A stretch of DNA of 28,798 nucleotides. Origin: Rhodospirillum sp. UBA1311. Lineage in GTDB: Bacteria; Pseudomonadota; Alphaproteobacteria; Rhodospirillales; Rhodospirillaceae. Position 1 is the first letter of the stretch; every line of letters begins with the position of its first letter. The stretch is taken from positions 6,458 through 35,255 of the forward strand of contig DBTR01000103.1 in assembly GCA_002307145.1 (NCBI GenBank). The letters are read 5' to 3'. Below, in pieces: positions 15,722-22,333 of the stretch. The notes under the pieces were generated by a model, which was given only the letters and a program-made list of their open reading frames with translations, searched no databases and had not been told where the DNA came from. The position numbers and the translations under genes were made by a program.

Positions 15722-15741
15722 ACCTGTCAGAACTGACAGGA
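15722..15741 (-). promoter_or_regulatory. lux/las-box-like palindrome upstream of the acyltransferase gene
   Basis: CCTGTCAGAACTGACAGG (15723-15740) is an 8+2+8 dyad with perfect arms. Read on the minus strand, the 20-mer 15722-15741 closely resembles LuxR-type operators (CT-N12-AG pattern), especially the lasB OP1 type site. It lies between the stop of the LuxR-type gene and the start of the acyltransferase gene, where an activator overlapping a -35 region would bind. The palindrome is certain; its recognition by the neighbouring regulator is inference. Confidence 0.65.
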
Positions 15742-15758
15742 CGGGGCAGGGGGCGGGG

Positions 15759-16556
15759 TCAATCCAGGCCGATCACCCCCTGGGCGGCCGCGATCGCCAC
15801 CGCCTGCGGCCGGTTGAGGGCGCCGAGTTTCCGCATCAGGTTGTAGACGTGGAAGTTGACGGTGCGTTCGCTGATGCCGAGGACCATCGAGATGTCCCAC
15901 GAGCTTTTTCCCGCCTTCAGCCAGTTCAGCACTTCGATCTCGCGGCCGGAGAGATGAGCCTCCGGCGTTTGTCCGGCGCGGTTTCCCGCCTCGCGGACGA
16001 GGACTTGGTGCAGGTGCGGCGTCAGGTGGGCGAGGATGCCGCGGGTCCGGGGATCGACGGCATCGTCCTTTCGCGTGCAGAAGGTGATCAGGCTGTAGGA
16101 ACCCGCCTTCCGGCCAAGCGGCGCAATGGTGCTGGTGTAGCCGGAGTGGACGCCGTAATCCATCGCCAGCCGGGCGCAGGGGGTATAGGGCGGCAGGCGG
16201 GTTTCGCCGGTGTCGAGAAGGGTTTGGCCCGCCGTCATCGACCAGTGCTGATGGGGCTGGCCGCGCAAGGCTTCCGCCACCACCGGGTCGGCGGTCCAGT
16301 CCAGCTCCTGGAATGCCAGCCAGTAGGAGTCCGGAAGGTTGCGGTTCAGGAAAAACTGCTGCGACCAGCCGCGCGTGGAGGGTTGCCATGTGCCGAGCGA
16401 TGCGACGGCGTAGTCGAAGGAAAACAGCTTCTCGATGCGCGGGTAAACGGTTTCGCGGAGGTCGCGCTCGCCATTCGCGGCGAGGCATGCCTGGATCGTC
16501 TCCAGGACCAGAAGTGCGTCGCTTCCGGAGAGGTGTTCCCGCTGAGGATGAGACAA
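15759..16556 (-). CDS. LuxR-family transcriptional regulator with autoinducer-binding-like domain
   Basis: This is a probable ligand-dependent transcription factor. The 265-residue product has an N-terminal region resembling the autoinducer-binding domain (about residues 10-185). Asp90-Pro91 and Trp105 have the same spacing as TraR Asp70-Pro71 and Trp85, although the preceding Trp/Tyr pair is displaced (Tyr78-Trp79). The C-terminal GerE/LuxR helix-turn-helix is clear at about 202-256: LSGREIEVLNWLKAGKSSWDI, then ISERTVNFHVYNLMRKLG. There is no ATG. TTG at 16556 is preferred because GGAGGG (16563-16568) lies exactly 6 nt upstream; TTG at 16562 would touch that site. No luxI-type synthase is in the window, so it is a LuxR solo as far as can be seen. 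It probably acts on the palindrome at 15722-15741. Confidence 0.88.
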   Translation of the reverse strand: MSHPQREHLSGSDALLVLETIQACLAANGERDLRETVYPRIEKLFSFDYAVASLGTWQPSTRGWSQQFFLNRNLPDSYWLAFQELDWTADPVVAEALRGQPHQHWSMTAGQTLLDTGETRLPPYTPCARLAMDYGVHSGYTSTIAPLGRKAGSYSLITFCTRKDDAVDPRTRGILAHLTPHLHQVLVREAGNRAGQTPEAHLSGREIEVLNWLKAGKSSWDISMVLGISERTVNFHVYNLMRKLGALNRPQAVAIAAAQGVIGLD

Positions 16557-16771
16557 GACCAACCCTCCGACCGGAAAATCCGCAGATATCTCCAGGAAGT
16601 ATCCGCGCCGGTGCCGCCGGTGACAACCGCTCTCTGCGCAGGAGGCCTCATCGCCCCGCGAAAACGCGAAATCGCCGACGCTCTGGAGCGGAATGACGGT
16701 TCGGGCGTTTATGCCTCAGTCATGCGCGGCGGCCATCATGGTGCCGGAAATCGACATTTGGAGATTTGGAA

Positions 16772-16996
16772 ATGAGCAAACTGATGGCGGTCGGAGCGGT
16801 CCTGGTTCTTCTCGGCGTGCTGGGCCTTGCGGTTCCCTATTTCACCACCAGCGAGACCAAGGACGTGGCCAGGGTCGGCGACCTGAAATTGCAGGCCACC
16901 GAGCGCACGTCGCATGCGATTCCGCCGATGGCGGCGGGCGGAGTTCTCGTTCTTGGCGTGGTCCTGCTCGGCGCCGGGTTCTTCCGCAAGGCCTGA
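16772..16996 (+). CDS. Small two-helix membrane protein of unknown function
   Basis: The 74-residue product has two hydrophobic segments (about residues 3-22 and 50-69). They are joined by a polar stretch with SETKDVARVGDLKLQATERTSHAIPP, giving a hairpin topology in the inner membrane. The pattern of a small 'glycine-rich helix, beta-like charged linker, IPP, second helix' protein is familiar from unnamed bacterial membrane proteins; no function is known to me. The ATG at 16772 has GGAGA at 16760-16764, 7 nt upstream. The gene stands alone, divergent from the LuxR-type gene across 215 bp, and ends 37 bp before a strong terminator shared with lipB. Coding potential is supported by start, ribosome-binding site, terminator and composition. 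Confidence 0.75.
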   Translation: MSKLMAVGAVLVLLGVLGLAVPYFTTSETKDVARVGDLKLQATERTSHAIPPMAAGGVLVLGVVLLGAGFFRKA

Positions 16997-17033
16997 GGGC
17001 AGGCCCAGGAGTTCGGGAAACGCGCCTTCCCGC

Positions 17034-17066
17034 AGGCCCGGAAGCTTTCTTCCGGGCCTATTTTTT
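17034..17066. terminator. Terminator between the small membrane protein gene and lipB
   Basis: AGGCCCGGAAG (17034-17044) and CTTCCGGGCCT (17049-17059) form a perfect 11-bp stem with loop CTTT, followed by ATTTTTT. It ends the rightward transcript. The right arm also contains part of the lipB stop codon (17058-17060), so the same structure forms at the very end of the lipB mRNA, but without a long T-run in that direction. Confidence 0.88.
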
Positions 17067-17750
17067 CGCCAGCGGGCCGAACACGTCGCCGAAGGTTGCG
17101 ATCAGCGCGGCGTCGAGGTCGGCCATGGTGGCGTCGATGCCCAGGTCCTTCAGGCTGGTGACGCCGTGGTTCGCGATGCCGCAGGGGACGATGCCGGAGA
17201 AGTGGGTGAGGTCGGGGCTGAGGTTGAGCGCCATGCCGTGGAAGCTCACCCAGCGGCGCACCCGCACGCCGATCGCGCCGATCTTGTCTTCGCGGCCCGG
17301 GCCGCGCACCACCCAGAGGCCGACGCGGTCGGGGCGGGTTTCGGCGGCCACGCCGAAGCGGGCGAGGGTGGCGATCGCCCAGGCTTCGAGCGAGTGGACG
17401 AATAGGCGGACGTCGCTGCCGAAGACTTTCAAATCGAGCATCGGATAGATCACCCGCTGGCCGGGGCCGTGGTAGGTGTATTGGCCGCCGCGTCCGCTCT
17501 GGTAGACCGGGAAGCGGTCGGGCATCAGGAGGTCGTGGACGTCGGCGGAGGTTCCGGCGGTGTAGAGCGGCGGGTGTTCGAGCAGCCAGACCGCGGGTCT
17601 GGCGGTGCCGGCGTGGATCTCGGCGACGCGGGAGTCCATCAGCGCGACGGCGTCCGGATATGCCACCGGAGCATCGGATCGGAGCCATTCCGGCGATCCG
17701 GGGAAGGTGGGATTCGGCTGGAGGTTGATGGCGGTGAGAGTCGCGGACAT
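17058..17750 (-). CDS. lipB: Octanoyl-[acyl-carrier-protein]:protein N-octanoyltransferase
   Basis: LipB moves an octanoyl group from acyl-ACP to the lipoyl domains of 2-oxoacid dehydrogenases and the glycine cleavage system, the first step of lipoate synthesis. The 230-residue product has LLEHPPLYTAGTS (56-68), SGRGGQYTYHGPGQRVIYPML (85-105), the catalytic Lys156 in KIGAIGVRVRRW and the catalytic Cys190 in GIVPCGI. The ATG at 17750 is chosen because it gives the usual short N-terminus (MSATLTAINLQ). An in-frame ATG at 17795 would add 15 residues encoded by unusually T-rich DNA. LipA is not in the window. The gene is divergent from tRNA-Leu, and their likely promoters overlap. Confidence 0.95.
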   Translation of the reverse strand: MSATLTAINLQPNPTFPGSPEWLRSDAPVAYPDAVALMDSRVAEIHAGTARPAVWLLEHPPLYTAGTSADVHDLLMPDRFPVYQSGRGGQYTYHGPGQRVIYPMLDLKVFGSDVRLFVHSLEAWAIATLARFGVAAETRPDRVGLWVVRGPGREDKIGAIGVRVRRWVSFHGMALNLSPDLTHFSGIVPCGIANHGVTSLKDLGIDATMADLDAALIATFGDVFGPLAKK

Positions 17751-17807
17751 GGCGGATTCCAAAAAACAAAAAAGTCGAAAAAGGCTGCTGGACATCGTCC
17801 GGGGGAT

Positions 17808-17836
17808 TTGGTATTTCACCTTTCCTTCGTTGGCAA
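17808..17836 (-). promoter_or_regulatory. Possible lipB promoter
   Basis: On the minus strand TTGCCA (17836-17831) and TACCAA (17813-17808) are separated by 17 bp. The -35 matches consensus at five of six bases, the -10 only at three. Transcription would begin near 17801 and give a 50-nt leader before the lipB ATG at 17750. Confidence 0.3.
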
Positions 17837-17855
17837 CCCCCGGCGCGAAGATAAT
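17826..17855 (+). promoter_or_regulatory. Possible tRNA-Leu promoter
   Basis: GATAAT at 17850-17855 matches five of six -10 bases. The -35 is weak: TTCGTT at 17826-17831 with an 18-bp spacer, overlapped by TTGGCA at 17830-17835 with only 14 bp. Transcription would begin near 17862, about 12 nt before the mature tRNA. It overlaps the proposed lipB promoter on the other strand. Confidence 0.35.
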
Positions 17856-17873
17856 CCTCAGGGGACAGACTAT

Positions 17874-17960
17874 GCGGTCGTGGCGGAATTGGTAGACGCG
17901 CAGCGTTGAGGTCGCTGTCCGGTAACACGGGTGGAAGTTCGAGTCTTCTCGACCGCACCA
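17874..17960 (+). tRNA. tRNA-Leu, anticodon GAG
   Basis: This is a class II tRNA of 87 nt including an encoded CCA (17958-17960). The acceptor arms GCGGTCG (17874-17880) and CGACCGC (17950-17956) pair perfectly, with discriminator A17957. The anticodon stem CAGCG/CGCTG (17901-17905, 17913-17917) holds the loop TTGAGGT with anticodon GAG at 17908-17910, which reads CTC and CTT leucine codons. A long variable arm (CCG-TAACA-CGG) and a T-arm with TTCGAGT are present. The leader CAGACTAT (17866-17873) is complementary to the trailer ATAGTCTG (17960-17967), which would extend the acceptor stem in the precursor. Confidence 0.97.
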
Positions 17961-17974
17961 TAGTCTGAGTTTTG

Positions 17975-18010
17975 AAAAACCCGTCGGCGTTCCAACGCGG
18001 CGGGTTTTTT
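17975..18010 (+). terminator. Terminator after tRNA-Leu
   Basis: AAAAACCCGTCGGCGTT pairs with AACGCGGCGGGTTTT, with one G-U pair and one bulged G, and the helix runs into TTTTTT at 18005-18010. It lies 15 nt after the tRNA 3' end and suits a monocistronic tRNA transcript. Confidence 0.85.
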
Positions 18011-18114
18011 GCTGCCCGGGGCATGAGTTTAGGGCTTTTGCCGCGACGCTGAGTTACCATCTTCGCAAGGGGCGCCCGTCCCTTCCCGGCCCGAACAGGA
18101 CACCGGAGGTTCCG

Positions 18115-19560
18115 ATGACGCCCGAGACCCCGCCGAAGGCCTCCCCAGAGATAAAGCCGACGATCGAAGACATCGAGGCCCGCGCCGCCGCGCTCGACAT
18201 CGAGGACGCGTTTCCCGAGGAAGATTTCGGCGACGCGCTGCTGCGCCTGATCACCGCCGCGATCGAAGACGGCGACATGACCCGCGCGCGCGAACTGCTG
18301 CTCGACCAGCATTACGCCGACGCCGCCGACATCATCGAGCGGATGCAGCCCGACGACCGCGCGCAGCTGGTGCTGGCGCTCGGCAAGGATATCGACCCCG
18401 ACATCCTTCCCGCCCTCGACGAAGAGGTGCGCGACCAGGTGCTGGGCGTCCTCGGCGTCCAGAACATCGCGGCGGCGGTCGAGGCGATGGATTCCGACGA
18501 CGCGGTGACGGTGATCGAGCAACTCGATTCCGACGAGCGCCGCCGGGTGATCCAGGCGCTGCCCGCCGAGCATCGCGCCGGGATCGAGCAGGCGCTGGCC
18601 TTCCCCGAGCATTCCGCCGGGCGGATGATGCAGCGCGAGATGGTGGCGGTGCCGGAGTTCTGGACCGTCGGCAACGCGCTCCACTACCTCCAGACCACCG
18701 GCGACGACCTGCCCGAGGATTTCTACGAGCTGTTCGTCGTCGACCTGCGCCACCACCCGCTCGGCAAGGTTTCGACCGCGCGGCTGCTGCGGGTGCGCTC
18801 CGAGACGCCGCTGCGCGAGATCATCGACGACGACGTCGAGCCGATCCCGGCGACGATGGATCGGGAAGAGGTGGCGATGACCTTCCGCGATCGCGACTGG
18901 GTGTCGGCGATGGTGGTGGACGAGGATGGGCGGCTGATCGGCCGGATCACCGTCGACGACGTTCTCGACGTGATCGACGAGGAAGCCGAGGACGACATGC
19001 TGCGCCTCGCGGGCGTGTCGGATTCCGATATTTTCCATGCGGTCTGGCAGACCGTGCGGTCGCGCTTCGGCTGGCTCTGCATCAACCTCTGCACCGCCTT
19101 GATGGCGGCCTCGGTGATCGGCCTGTTCGAGGGCACGATCCAGCAGGTGGTGGCGCTCGCCGCCCTGATGCCGATCGTCGCGGGCCTGGGCGGCAATGCG
19201 GGCACCCAGACCCTCGCGGTCTCGGTGCGCGCCCTCGCGATGAAGGAACTGATGCCCGGCAACGCGCGGCGGGTAATCGGCAAGGAGATGGTGGTCGGGC
19301 TGGCCAACGGCCTCGGTCTCGCGGCGCTCGCGGGCACGGTCGCCTATTTCTGGTTCGGCACGCCGTTGATCGGTTTGGTGCTGGCGAGCGCGATGGTGGT
19401 CAACCTCGTCGTCGCCGGCCTCGCGGGAATTCTGATCCCGCTCTCGCTCGACCGCCTGGGCGTCGATCCGGCGATCGCCTCGGGGGTGTTCCTCACCGCG
19501 CTCACCGATACCGTGGGCTTCTTCGCCTTCCTCGGATTGGCGACGGTGTTCCTGCTTTAG
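18115..19560 (+). CDS. mgtE: Magnesium transporter MgtE
   Basis: MgtE is a homodimeric Mg2+ channel of the inner membrane, gated by Mg2+ bound to its cytoplasmic domains. The 481-residue product has an acidic N-domain (about 40-165) with repeated helical hairpins (GDALLRLITAAIEDGDMTRARELLLDQHYADAADIIERM). Two CBS domains follow (about 170-230 and 233-295), then a C-terminal membrane domain of five helices (315-481). PIVAGLGGNAGTQTLAVSVRAL (353-374) and the TALTDTVGFF segment (461-470), with pore aspartate Asp464, are the family markers. The ATG at 18115 has GGAGG at 18105-18109. No M-box or other Mg2+ riboswitch was recognised in the 104-bp leader. Its stop lies 8 bp from the stop of the convergent gene, with no terminator between. 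Confidence 0.95.
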   Translation: MTPETPPKASPEIKPTIEDIEARAAALDIEDAFPEEDFGDALLRLITAAIEDGDMTRARELLLDQHYADAADIIERMQPDDRAQLVLALGKDIDPDILPALDEEVRDQVLGVLGVQNIAAAVEAMDSDDAVTVIEQLDSDERRRVIQALPAEHRAGIEQALAFPEHSAGRMMQREMVAVPEFWTVGNALHYLQTTGDDLPEDFYELFVVDLRHHPLGKVSTARLLRVRSETPLREIIDDDVEPIPATMDREEVAMTFRDRDWVSAMVVDEDGRLIGRITVDDVLDVIDEEAEDDMLRLAGVSDSDIFHAVWQTVRSRFGWLCINLCTALMAASVIGLFEGTIQQVVALAALMPIVAGLGGNAGTQTLAVSVRALAMKELMPGNARRVIGKEMVVGLANGLGLAALAGTVAYFWFGTPLIGLVLASAMVVNLVVAGLAGILIPLSLDRLGVDPAIASGVFLTALTDTVGFFAFLGLATVFLL

Positions 19561-19568
19561 GGGAACTT

Positions 19569-21020
19569 CTAGGCGCTGATGTAGCGGGAGATCGCGCGGT
19601 CGAGCACGGTCGAGGAGATGATGATCGTGGCGATGTCCTGCTTGCGCTGGATCGAGCCGCGCTTGACCATCTCGCGGTATTCGTCGACCAGGCCGCGCAG
19701 CGCGGCGACGCCGTCTTTCCGCTGCAAATGCTGCTCGAAGAACACCCGGCCCAACCCCGGCTTGCCCCAGATTCCGTTCATGATCCCGACGATCTCGGGG
19801 ATCGTCGGCCCGGCGTGCTCGTCGGGCTCGATCTCGGTGGAGAGTTCGAGGGCGGCGAGCGCATCCGGGGTCATGTAGTCGAGGTAGCGGTTGCAGAAGG
19901 TCTTGAGGTTTTCGATGATCTCGCTGCGCGGCGGGCCGGGCGGCATCTCGCGGATGTTGCGCAAGAGGTCGCCGAACGCGAGGATCGTCGAGGCGGGCTG
20001 TTTCATCACGGTCGGGAAGTCGGCGCCGAGCATGGTGCGGAACACCGCAATGTCGGTTTCGTGCTGGCGGTCCTTGACGTTCGGGCGGCCGCGCTTGTTG
20101 AGTTCGTCGTTGATCTTGTCGGTGACGTCGCGGATGTCCCAGTTGCCGACCGCGCGCAACGCTTCCGGGGTGCGCACCAGCCGGAGTTCGAGGCCGAGGT
20201 CGCGGATCTGCTCGGGCACCGCGAACGCCTGCGCGAACGAAAACAGGAAGCGCGGCTCCCAGTCGAGGATTTCGGTGGCGGCGGGGCCGAAGGTCTCGCC
20301 GAGCGCGCGGATCTGGAACGCCTTGACGTGGGTCAGCGCATTGAGCCAGTCCGGGTCGGTCTGCTCGGTGAGGAGCTGGCCGAAGCGGCCGCCGAGGCGG
20401 ATGCGGACTTCGCCCAAGGCCATCGCGTTCATCCCCGCGAGGATGCGCAGGCGCGGCAGCGCGTCGAGCGCGTGGGCTTCGGCGGGGAGGCGGGCGAGGG
20501 CTTCCTTGTTGGATGCGAAGATCAGACGGATCGCGCGGTCGATGTAGGATTGCTCCGCCTGGGCCACGGTGAGCCCGCAGGCACCGGCGGGCGCGGTGCG
20601 CTTGCCCGCGCCGATCTTCTTGCCCTGGGGATTGAGGATCGCGATCAGGTCGAGCTGCCACGCGACCTCGAACACCTTGATCGCGCGCTCGATCGCCTTG
20701 TCGTTCTTGAGCGCCTGGTCCATCGGCAGGTTGCCGATCAGCGCGCCTTCGTTGCCGAGAGCCGCGCCTTCGAGTTTCTGCAGGAACGGATAGAGCTTCC
20801 GCGCCGCGCGCTGGAGGCGGGTCTGGCGTCCGCCGCCCGAGTGCAGCGACAGGCTGCGGAACGGCCGCGACAGGCCGAAGGGAAGAATGCGAAGGAAATC
20901 GGAATCGCCGTCCTGCACCTTGACCGCGAGCCGCGTGCGGCTGGGTTTTTTCTCAGCCGGAGGTTTCCCGGTGGGCGCGTCGGCGCGGGCGGCAGGGGCT
21001 TTCGCGGGGGTCTTGGCCAT
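19569..21020 (-). CDS. Unrecognised 483-residue cytoplasmic protein
   Basis: I do not recognise a family for this protein. The 483-residue product has a low-complexity basic N-terminus rich in Ala, Lys and Pro (residues 1-33), which looks disordered and histone-H1-like. A mainly helical body follows, without signal peptide or membrane segment. Striking stretches are FLRILPFGLSRPFRSLSLHSGGGRQTRLQRAARKLYPFLQKLEG near the start, LGGRFGQLLTEQTDPDWLNALTHVKAFQIRALGETFGPAATEILDWEPRF in the middle, and a C-terminal MVKRGSIQRKQDIATIIISSTVLDRAISRYISA. Codon use matches its neighbours and the frame is open throughout. The ATG at 21020 has GGAG just upstream. It is a single gene convergent with mgtE and divergent from cobC. 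The gene call is firm, the function unknown. Confidence 0.85.
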   Translation of the reverse strand: MAKTPAKAPAARADAPTGKPPAEKKPSRTRLAVKVQDGDSDFLRILPFGLSRPFRSLSLHSGGGRQTRLQRAARKLYPFLQKLEGAALGNEGALIGNLPMDQALKNDKAIERAIKVFEVAWQLDLIAILNPQGKKIGAGKRTAPAGACGLTVAQAEQSYIDRAIRLIFASNKEALARLPAEAHALDALPRLRILAGMNAMALGEVRIRLGGRFGQLLTEQTDPDWLNALTHVKAFQIRALGETFGPAATEILDWEPRFLFSFAQAFAVPEQIRDLGLELRLVRTPEALRAVGNWDIRDVTDKINDELNKRGRPNVKDRQHETDIAVFRTMLGADFPTVMKQPASTILAFGDLLRNIREMPPGPPRSEIIENLKTFCNRYLDYMTPDALAALELSTEIEPDEHAGPTIPEIVGIMNGIWGKPGLGRVFFEQHLQRKDGVAALRGLVDEYREMVKRGSIQRKQDIATIIISSTVLDRAISRYISA

Positions 21021-21066
21021 ACGTCTCCGGCCTCAATCAATCGTCTGGCGCGCACGCGCGGGCTGC

Positions 21067-21233
21067 GGTGGCGCGAATTCCACGGGGGTCGCTGCCGACT
21101 GTGCCCAAGCTGGCCGGGGAAATCAAGGTTTCCCTAAGGCATGGAGCGGGCGCGCGGGTCTTGTTTCGCCGGGCGCGGTTGATTATGGTGGCGCGGATCA
21201 TGGCAAAACCGGCCGTGAATCCCGCGAGGAGAC
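21067..21233 (+). promoter_or_regulatory. Weak cobalamin-riboswitch-like blocks before cobC
   Basis: The leader of cobC contains, in the right order, GGTG (21067-21070), AATTCC (21076-21081), CTGCCGACTGT (21092-21102), GGGGAA (21116-21121) and AGGAGAC (21227-21233). These recall the conserved GGTG..A.TCC..C.G.CCCGC.ACTGT...GGGAA...AGGAGAC blocks of B12 riboswitches. The CCCGC stretch is missing, the spacing is off, and no complete B12 box is visible. It may be a degenerate or divergent riboswitch, or chance. AGGAGA also serves as the cobC ribosome-binding site. Confidence 0.2.
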
Positions 21234-21241
21234 TGAAACAC

Positions 21242-22282
21242 GTGACCATTGATTTCCTGCCGATCCACGGTGGCGATCTCGCCGCCGCGTCCGCCCGTTA
21301 CGGCGTCGCACGCGCGGACTGGCTGGATCTGTCCACCGGGATCAACCCGAACCCGTATCCCTGCGGCGAGATTCCGGCCGCGGCATGGCAGTCGCTGCCC
21401 GACGCCGCCTCGGGCGACGCTCTCGTCGCGGCGGCGCGGCACGGCTACGGCATCGGCAATGCAGCGAAGGTGGTGGCCGCCTCGGGCACCCAGGCGTTGA
21501 TCCAGTGGCTGCCGCGCCTGATCACCGCGCACGACGTGGCGGTGGTGACTCCGACCTACGGCGAACATGCGGCGGCCTGGGCGGCGGTGGGCGCGCACGT
21601 GCGCGAGGTCGAGCGGATCGAGGAGGGCGACGACGCCGACGTGCTGGTGGTGGTCAACCCCAACAACCCCGACGGCCGCGCCTACGAACCCCTCGACCTG
21701 CTGCGCCGCGCCGAGGACCGCGCGCGGGACGGCCGCTGGATCGTCGTCGACGAAGCGTTCTGCGACGTCACCCCCGAGATCAGCCTCGCCGCCAAGGCGG
21801 GCGCCGAGGGACTGATCGTGCTGCGCTCGTTCGGCAAGTTCTTCGGCCTCGCGGGCCTGCGGCTCGGCTTCGCGCTCTGCCCGGCGGAGTTCGGCCAGCA
21901 CCTCGAAGCGGCGATGGGGCCCTGGGCGGTCTCCGGCCCCGCGGCGGCGATCGGCGCGCGGGCGCTCGCCGACGACGCCTGGACCGCCGCGACCCGTCAG
22001 GCCTTGCGCGGCATGGCCGCGCGCATGGACGACCTCCTCGCCGAGGTTGGGATGACGGTGATCGGCGGAACAGATTTATTCAGACTGACACACTTCGCCG
22101 ATGCCCTCCCGGTCTATCATGGCCTTGCCAGGCGCGGAGTGTTGAGCCGAGCCTTCGCCGCACGTCCGGGGTGGTTGCGCTTCGGGCTCCCGGCGGACAG
22201 CGAGGGCTTCGAAACCTTCTCCCTGGCGTTGCGGGCCGCGATGGCCGAAGCCGGAACGGGCGCCGTGTCCGACCCGGGTTGA
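21242..22282 (+). CDS. cobC: Threonine-phosphate decarboxylase (CobC/CobD type) of cobalamin synthesis
   Basis: This is a PLP enzyme of the class I/II aminotransferase fold. In cobalamin synthesis it decarboxylates L-threonine O-3-phosphate to aminopropanol phosphate, for the nucleotide loop. The 346-residue product begins TIDFLPIHGGDLAAASARYG and shows LDLSTGINPNPYP, SGTQALIQWLPRL, NPNNPDGR (139-146), VDEAF (169-173) and LRSFGKFFGLAGLRLGF, with the PLP lysine Lys199 and Arg207. These set it apart from histidinol-phosphate aminotransferase, the closest alternative. The GTG at 21242 is chosen because GAGGAG (21226-21231) lies 10 nt upstream and the protein then starts at the conserved HGGDL region; an ATG at 21200 lacks a good ribosome-binding site. 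No other cobalamin gene is in the window. Confidence 0.88.
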   Translation: MTIDFLPIHGGDLAAASARYGVARADWLDLSTGINPNPYPCGEIPAAAWQSLPDAASGDALVAAARHGYGIGNAAKVVAASGTQALIQWLPRLITAHDVAVVTPTYGEHAAAWAAVGAHVREVERIEEGDDADVLVVVNPNNPDGRAYEPLDLLRRAEDRARDGRWIVVDEAFCDVTPEISLAAKAGAEGLIVLRSFGKFFGLAGLRLGFALCPAEFGQHLEAAMGPWAVSGPAAAIGARALADDAWTAATRQALRGMAARMDDLLAEVGMTVIGGTDLFRLTHFADALPVYHGLARRGVLSRAFAARPGWLRFGLPADSEGFETFSLALRAAMAEAGTGAVSDPG

Positions 22283-22333
22283 CGGAAAAGATCCCGTCTC
22301 CCCGATCGAACGGCCGGAGATAGGGATAGACCG

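Noticed and set aside
14543..16996. A LuxI-type autoinducer synthase near the LuxR-type gene
   Set aside because: Neither strand of the neighbourhood encodes anything resembling LuxI; the acyltransferase is an unrelated integral membrane family.
16837..20661. A 1274-codon open frame on the minus strand spanning lipB, tRNA-Leu, mgtE and the unrecognised gene
   Set aside because: It overlaps four well-supported genes, including a tRNA, and reads as Arg/Pro/His-rich sequence. This is a typical shadow frame in high-GC DNA.
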